Part shown: piece by piece, positions 1-5,524 of the stretch
How the letters are laid out: each line of letters begins with the position of its first letter
How positions within the stretch are numbered: the first letter of the stretch is position 1
Assembly: GCA_023480605.1 (NCBI GenBank)
Contig: JAMCWS010000323.1
Coordinates: 1-5,524 of the forward strand
From: a bacterium
GTDB taxonomy: Bacteria > Sumerlaeota > Sumerlaeia > MVZB01
Reading direction: 5' to 3'
Length of the DNA: 5,524 bases
Translations under genes and position numbers: made by a program
Notes under the pieces: generated by a model
What the model was told of the DNA's origin: nothing
Database searches by the model: none
What the model saw: only the letters and a program-made list of their open reading frames with translations

Positions 1-1265
<1,265 letters not shown>

Positions 1266-1269
<4 letters not shown>

Positions 1270-2558
1270 CACAACTCACGATGAATTCCCAACGAATGGC
1301 CCCGCGGCCGTTGGTGCGAGGCGCGGTGTTCGCCATCGCCGCCGCGGTCCTGATGTGGACGGCGGCCGCACGCGCCGCCGGGCAGGACGCGACGGAACAT
1401 TGGTACAAGGGGAATATCCACTGCCATTCGCTCTATAGCGACGGCAATTCGTTTCCCGAGTGTGTCGTGGAGTGGTATAAGAGCCGCGGTTACAACTTCC
1501 TTGCGCTGACCGATCACAACGTCTTCCAGGAAGGGCAGCGCTGGGTGGAAATCGCCCCGCCGACCGAAACGAAGCCGAAACACGGTTTCGCCAGCCAGGA
1601 GGCGCTCGATCGTTACAAAGCGCTTTTCGGGACGCAATGGGTCGACGAGGAGACCAGCGGGGGGAAGCGCCTGGCGCGCCTGAAGACGTATGCCGAGTTC
1701 AGCCCGCGATTCGAAACGCCCGGAAGCTTTCTGCTGATGCCGGGGGAGGAAATCACCTGCCCGACGCCGCAAAACACCGATTACCGGGTGCATGTGGTCG
1801 CAACCAACATCGTGGACCCGATCGAAGCGCCGGCGGCCGCGGCGGGGCAGACGGATCCGGGGGTGTGGCAGGCCAACAGCGCCGCTAAACTCGTGGCCTC
1901 GCAGAGCAAAGCCGCCGGCGTCGAGATGCATGCCCACCTCAACCACCCTGGTTGGTCGCATCTGACGGCCGCCGACGTCTGCCGGATCGACGGCCTGAAC
2001 CAGATGGAGATCAACAACGACGACTCGGGCAGTTCGGTGTCGCTGCCGGCGACCGAGGCGACGTGGGACACGGTGCTGGCCGACCGGATCGCGCGCGGCA
2101 AGCCGCTCATGCTGGGCGTGGCGGTCGACGACGCGCACAACCACCTGACCGACAGCGCCTTCGGGGCCGGTCACGGATGGCTGATGGTGCGTGCCGCGAG
2201 CCTGACGGCGGAGAACATCATCCGGGCGATCGACCGGGGCGATTTTTACGCGACGACGGGCGTCGAACTGGCCGGCCTGCGGACGGGACGGGCGGAGCTG
2301 GCGCTGCGCATCAGGCCCGAAGCCGGCGTGACCTACCGGACCGAATTCGTCGGGCAACGCAAAGGGGGGCAGACGGGCCAAGTGCTGGCGATTGTCGACG
2401 GGACCGATGCGATTTACCAGGTGATCGGCAACGAGCTTTATGTGCGCGCCCGGGTCACATCGAGCAAGGCGCGGATGACGTCGAGGGGGACGATCGCGTA
2501 TTACGAAATGGCCTGGACCCAGCCGTACCAGCCCGCGAAGATCGAGGAAGGGAAATGA
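1266..2558 (+). CDS. Secreted PHP-domain metal-dependent phosphoesterase
   Basis: Predicted exported metallo-phosphoesterase of the PHP (polymerase and histidinol phosphatase) superfamily; the substrate is unknown. Seen: an N-terminal Sec-type signal (positive residues to R18, hydrophobic core about 19-34, AxA-like cleavage near A37/A38). The PHP metal-binding motifs follow: HCHSLYSDG (H52, H54, D59), ALTDHN (D83, H84), PGEEIT (E161/E162), H176, HLNHP (H224, H227) and VDDAHNH (D289, H291). After about residue 335 there is a small beta-rich C-terminal region ending YEMAWTQPYQP. This matches the secreted PHP type I associate with Planctomycetes and Verrucomicrobia, at a usual length (430 aa). 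The start at 1266 is chosen because it overlaps the atpA stop as ATGA, has GGAG 12 nt upstream and keeps the full signal peptide; the ATGs at codons 6 and 11 have no visible ribosome site. It lies between atpA and atpG, normally adjacent. The PHP fold is secure; the function is not known. Confidence 0.9.
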
Positions 2559-2572
2559 GCGGCCGTCTCGAA

Positions 2573-2591
2573 CCGGCCGGCGGACGGCCGG
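2573..2591 (+). repeat. GC-rich hairpin in the PHP-atpG gap
   Basis: A perfect 7-bp inverted repeat (CCGGCCG / CGGCCGG) with a 5-nt loop lies 14 nt after the PHP stop codon. No T-run follows it, so it does not look like a complete intrinsic terminator. It could be an RNA stability or attenuation element between the PHP and atpG coding parts, or only a product of high GC. Confidence 0.4.
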
Positions 2592-2617
2592 CATGCAAGG
2601 GCGAACGACTCCGGATG

Positions 2618-2624
2618 AAGGTGG
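2618..2624 (+). promoter_or_regulatory. Ribosome binding site of atpG
   Basis: AAGGTGG sits 9 nt before the ATG at 2634 and supports that start. It gives atpG its own translation initiation site, which would be needed because the PHP stop is 75 nt away, too far for tight coupling. Confidence 0.6.
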
Positions 2625-2633
2625 CTTGAGCCA

Positions 2634-3536
2634 ATGGCGGTGGAATCTCTGAAAGTCCTGCGCCGCCGGGTGCGATCGGTGCGCAACATCAAGCAGATCA
2701 CGCGGGCCATGGAGATGGTGGCGGCGGCGAAACTGCGTCGCGCGCAGGCGAACCTGATGGCCGCGCGCCCTTACGCCGCCAAGCTTCAGGAACTGCTGGG
2801 GCGCCTATCGGCCGACGAGCACCTGCGCCAGCATCCGCTTTTCGAAGAACGGGAGGGGCCGCGGCGGATCCTGGTGCTTTTCACGGCCGACCGGGGCCTG
2901 GCCGGCTCGTTCAACACCAACCTGATCAAAAAGGCCGAGGATCTGCTGAAGTCGCAATCCCAGACCCAATGGCAACTCGTCACGGTGGGGCGCAAGGGGC
3001 ACGACTACTTTCGCCGGCGGTCGTGGCCGATCGTCGAGTCGGTCATCGGGTTGAAGGGGGCGGCGGACCCGATCGAGGCGCGTCGCGTCGCGGAGTCGCT
3101 GGTCAAACGTTTTCTGGCCGGGGAATGCGACCGGGTCGATCTGCTTTACTCGCGCTTCATCTCGACGGTCGTCTACCGGCCCACGCTGGGACAGTATCTG
3201 CCGCTGAGCGCCCAGGCACTGATCGAGGGGCGGGACGAAAGGGCGCAGGCGGGGCGCCGGACGGCCTCGCAACCGGCCGATTATCTGTTCGAGCCGTCGG
3301 TCGGGCGGGTCATTGAAATGCTGCTTCCGCGCTATCTGGCCTCGCGGATCCACATTACGATGGCCGAAATGGCCACGGCCGAGCACAGCGCGCGCATGGT
3401 GGCGATGAACAACGCCACCAAAAACTGCACGGAATTGGGCGATCAATTGACGCTCAAACTCAACAAAGCGCGCCAGGCGGCGATCACCAAGGAACTACTC
3501 GAGATCGTCGGCGGCGCCGAAGCGCTGAAAGGATAG
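2634..3536 (+). CDS. atpG: F1Fo ATP synthase subunit gamma
   Basis: Central rotor shaft of F1. Its N- and C-terminal helices form the coiled coil that turns inside alpha3beta3 and couples proton flow to ATP synthesis. Seen: N-terminal helix with RSVRNIKQITRAMEMVAAAKLRRAQ (residues about 14-38, split across the conserved core), the Rossmann-like middle domain with VLFTADRGLAGSFN (about 81-94), and the highly conserved C-terminal helix EHSARMVAMNNATKNC (250-265). It ends with ITKELLEIVGGAEA (284-297), which fits the gamma-subunit signature. At 300 aa it is full length (E. coli 287). No regulatory disulfide insertion like that of chloroplast gamma is visible. The ATG at 2634 is supported by AAGGTGG upstream. 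It is separated from atpA by the PHP gene and from atpD by the MNT-HEPN pair, although these subunits are normally neighbours. Identity is very secure. Confidence 0.98.
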   Translation: MAVESLKVLRRRVRSVRNIKQITRAMEMVAAAKLRRAQANLMAARPYAAKLQELLGRLSADEHLRQHPLFEEREGPRRILVLFTADRGLAGSFNTNLIKKAEDLLKSQSQTQWQLVTVGRKGHDYFRRRSWPIVESVIGLKGAADPIEARRVAESLVKRFLAGECDRVDLLYSRFISTVVYRPTLGQYLPLSAQALIEGRDERAQAGRRTASQPADYLFEPSVGRVIEMLLPRYLASRIHITMAEMATAEHSARMVAMNNATKNCTELGDQLTLKLNKARQAAITKELLEIVGGAEALKG

Positions 3537-3684
3537 GAATACGGGGGCGATATTAACGGACCAGGCAAAAGCATATCGTGACCGTACTGGCAGAACATAA
3601 ACCGTAGAGTTTCTGGATTCCAGCGTGGAACACATCCGTGAGGAAGTCGGTGAAGAAGCCATCCTGCGGATTTCGAGCCTTAAT
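3537..3684 (+). other. Non-coding gap between atpG and the MNT gene
   Basis: This stretch is visibly more AT-rich than atpG. I see no convincing terminator for atpG and no strong sigma70 promoter. The best -35/-10 guess is TTAACG at 3553 and TATCGT at 3574, which is weak and has only a 15-nt spacer. It holds a short direct repeat (ACCGTA at 3581-3586 and 3601-3606) and a small palindrome (3613-3623). The part from 3625 is open in frame with the MNT gene and could be its N-terminus if a GTG start is used. Confidence 0.5.
3613..3623. repeat. Short palindrome upstream of the MNT gene
   Basis: CTGGA-T-TCCAG is a perfect 5-bp inverted repeat around one central base, ending one base before the possible GTG start at 3625. 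Toxin-antitoxin modules often have operators in this position, but the element is short and could be chance. Confidence 0.25.
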
Positions 3685-3999
3685 ATGCAATCGAGTATCC
3701 AAAAGATCACTGAAAGACTGGTTGAAGCGTATCACCCGCAGAAGATTATCCTTTTTGGATCCCACGCCTGGGGGGAACCCAATGAGGATAGCGACGTCGA
3801 CCTGTTGATTATCAAGGAAACGCCGGTCCGGTTTCTCGATCGGTGTCTGGAGGCACGAAGGAGCCTGCGGGGAGTCGAGGATCGAATCCCCAAGGATATC
3901 TTCGTGCTTACGCCGGAGGAACTATCGGAAAGGGTGGCTATTCAAGATCCATTCATTCAAGAGATCATCGGACACGGAATCGAGCTCTATGCCGCATGA
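3685..3999 (+). CDS. MNT-type nucleotidyltransferase, candidate antitoxin
   Basis: Minimal nucleotidyltransferase (pol beta fold, COG1708-like), the usual upstream partner of HEPN genes. In characterised MNT-HEPN pairs this enzyme neutralises the HEPN toxin by adding AMP to it; that role here is inference. Seen, numbering from the ATG at 3685: IILFGSHAWGE with GS at 25-26, then DSDVDLLI with D37 and D39 (the full GS-x10-DxD motif), and a third acidic residue D71 in PKDIFVLTPEE. The active site therefore looks intact. The ATG gives 104 aa and about 20 residues before IILFGS, normal for the family. The frame is open further up, and a GTG at 3625 would add 20 residues (VEHIREEVGEEAILRISSLN). Neither start has a strong ribosome site. 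It overlaps the HEPN gene by 11 nt and lies between atpG and atpD. Family assignment is secure; the exact start is not. Confidence 0.9.
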   Translation: MQSSIQKITERLVEAYHPQKIILFGSHAWGEPNEDSDVDLLIIKETPVRFLDRCLEARRSLRGVEDRIPKDIFVLTPEELSERVAIQDPFIQEIIGHGIELYAA

Positions 4000-4387
4000 G
4001 AAGGAAGCCTTGACGGCCGAATGGCTGCGAATCGCCGACGAGGACATGGAGCGGTCGGAGATCATGCTGTCGCATCATAATCCGGTAGGCGCGGGATTTT
4101 ATCTTCAACAGGCTGTCGAGAAGTATCTGAAGGCATTGTTGATTTTATATGGCTGGACATTACGAAAAACACATGACCTGCCGGTTCTTTTGACTGAGTT
4201 AGGCAACTATGACAGGGGATATGACTCCTACTTGGATATATGCGAGGAAATCTCACAACTATACTGGGCGGAGAGATATCCGCCCTTCGCCCGAATGGCG
4301 CCGACCGAGGCGGATATCCACCGGCTCCGGCAGGGCATCCAGCGGATGATCGACGCGATCAAGCAACGACTGAGATCGCAAACATGA
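3989..4387 (+). CDS. HEPN-domain protein, candidate toxin partner of the MNT
   Basis: Small all-helical HEPN protein (COG2250-like, 132 aa, normal length). HEPN partners of MNT proteins are often RNases that act as toxins. Seen: helix WLRIADEDMERSEIML (12-27), the hallmark FYLQQAVEKYLKALLILYGW (37-56), the THDL turn (61-64, in LRKTHDLPVLLTEL), and AERYPPFARMAPT (94-106) with the 'RYP' common in this subfamily. The RX4-6H RNase motif of other HEPN toxins is not visible: R59 to H62 is only Rx2H, and R102 to H111 is Rx8H. RNase activity is therefore uncertain. The start at 3989 is chosen because the next in-frame ATG (codon 20) would cut into the first conserved helix; the 11-nt overlap with the MNT gene suggests coupled translation. 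The stop overlaps a micro-ORF ATG leading toward atpD. Local base composition is lower in GC than the ATP synthase genes. The pairing is secure; the toxin role is inferred. Confidence 0.88.
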   Translation: MPHEKEALTAEWLRIADEDMERSEIMLSHHNPVGAGFYLQQAVEKYLKALLILYGWTLRKTHDLPVLLTELGNYDRGYDSYLDICEEISQLYWAERYPPFARMAPTEADIHRLRQGIQRMIDAIKQRLRSQT

Positions 4388-4419
4388 GCGTGTATTGCGT
4401 CCTGGGGATGGTTAAATGA
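4384..4419 (+). other. Micro-ORF of 11 codons between HEPN and atpD
   Basis: ATG at 4384 overlaps the HEPN stop as ATGA and encodes MSVYCVLGMVK before a TGA at 4417-4419. That stop again overlaps an ATG (4416). No homology is expected at this length. It may only serve to carry ribosomes forward by stop-restart, or be chance. Confidence 0.25.
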
Positions 4420-4432
4420 AAGAGGCGACTTC

Positions 4433-4436
<4 letters not shown>
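4416..4436 (+). other. Micro-ORF of 6 codons overlapping the atpD start
   Basis: ATG at 4416 encodes MKEATS and ends at TGA 4434-4436, inside the ATGA that starts atpD. GGGG at 4404-4407 lies 8 nt upstream and could act as a ribosome site. It could be a leader minicistron controlling atpD translation, or chance. Confidence 0.25.
4421..4425 (+). promoter_or_regulatory. Ribosome binding site of atpD
   Basis: AGAGG lies 7 nt before the ATG at 4433. It supports that start and gives atpD its own initiation signal despite the upstream insertion. Confidence 0.65.

Positions 4437-5524
<1,088 letters not shown>

Noticed and set aside
2573..2591. Intrinsic terminator after the PHP gene
   Set aside because: The hairpin is GC-rich but has no following T-run, and atpG continues 43 nt later on the same strand.
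3553..3579. Possible sigma70 promoter for the MNT-HEPN pair (TTAACG, TATCGT)
   Set aside because: Only 4 of 6 matches in each box and a 15-nt spacer; not better than expected by chance in an AT-richer gap.
3685..3999. MNT as a decayed pseudogene
   Set aside because: The frame is intact and all three expected acidic residues and the GS motif are present.
3537..4432. Transposon or integron origin of the MNT-HEPN insert
   Set aside because: No transposase, terminal inverted repeats or target-site duplication was found when the sequences after atpG and before atpD were compared.

Overview
The window is a GC-rich bacterial segment, probably a whole contig because both ends fall inside genes. It carries the core of an F1Fo ATP synthase operon, all on the + strand. 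The order is atpA (alpha, 5' end missing), a secreted PHP-domain metallophosphoesterase, atpG (gamma, complete), a nucleotidyltransferase (MNT) plus HEPN pair, and atpD (beta, 3' end missing). The usual order is atpA-atpG-atpD with short gaps, so this operon is interrupted twice by unrelated cargo.

Lineage: the high GC, the alpha subunit with a loop about 40 residues longer than in E. coli, and the PHP protein all suggest the Planctomycetes/Phycisphaerae-Verrucomicrobia area. The PHP protein is of a secreted type with a 'YKGNIHCHSLYSDG' start and an 'AWTQP' C-terminus that I associate with those phyla. This placement rests on remembered family features, not on a search.

Layout: positions 1-1269 hold the alpha nucleotide-binding and C-terminal domains. 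The PHP gene (1266-2558) starts in an ATGA overlap with the atpA stop, so it looks translationally coupled and was not simply dropped between transcripts. A 75-nt gap with a GC-rich hairpin and a good ribosome binding site leads into atpG (2634-3536). About 150 nt without a strong signal precede the MNT gene (3685-3999, or from 3625 if a GTG start is used). The MNT gene overlaps the HEPN gene (3989-4387) by 11 nt. From the HEPN stop, two micro-ORFs joined by ATGA overlaps lead exactly to the atpD start (4433).

Working together: alpha, beta and gamma form the catalytic F1 head and rotor shaft, and all visible catalytic motifs are intact. The MNT-HEPN pair resembles two-gene toxin-antitoxin modules (HEPN candidate toxin, MNT candidate antitoxin). 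Its position means it would be co-transcribed with an essential energy operon. The PHP protein has a signal peptide and so should act outside the cytoplasm, with no evident link to F1.

The last 34 bases form a perfect 15-bp inverted repeat, and there the beta protein departs from its conserved sequence. This looks like a fold-back or assembly artefact at the contig end.
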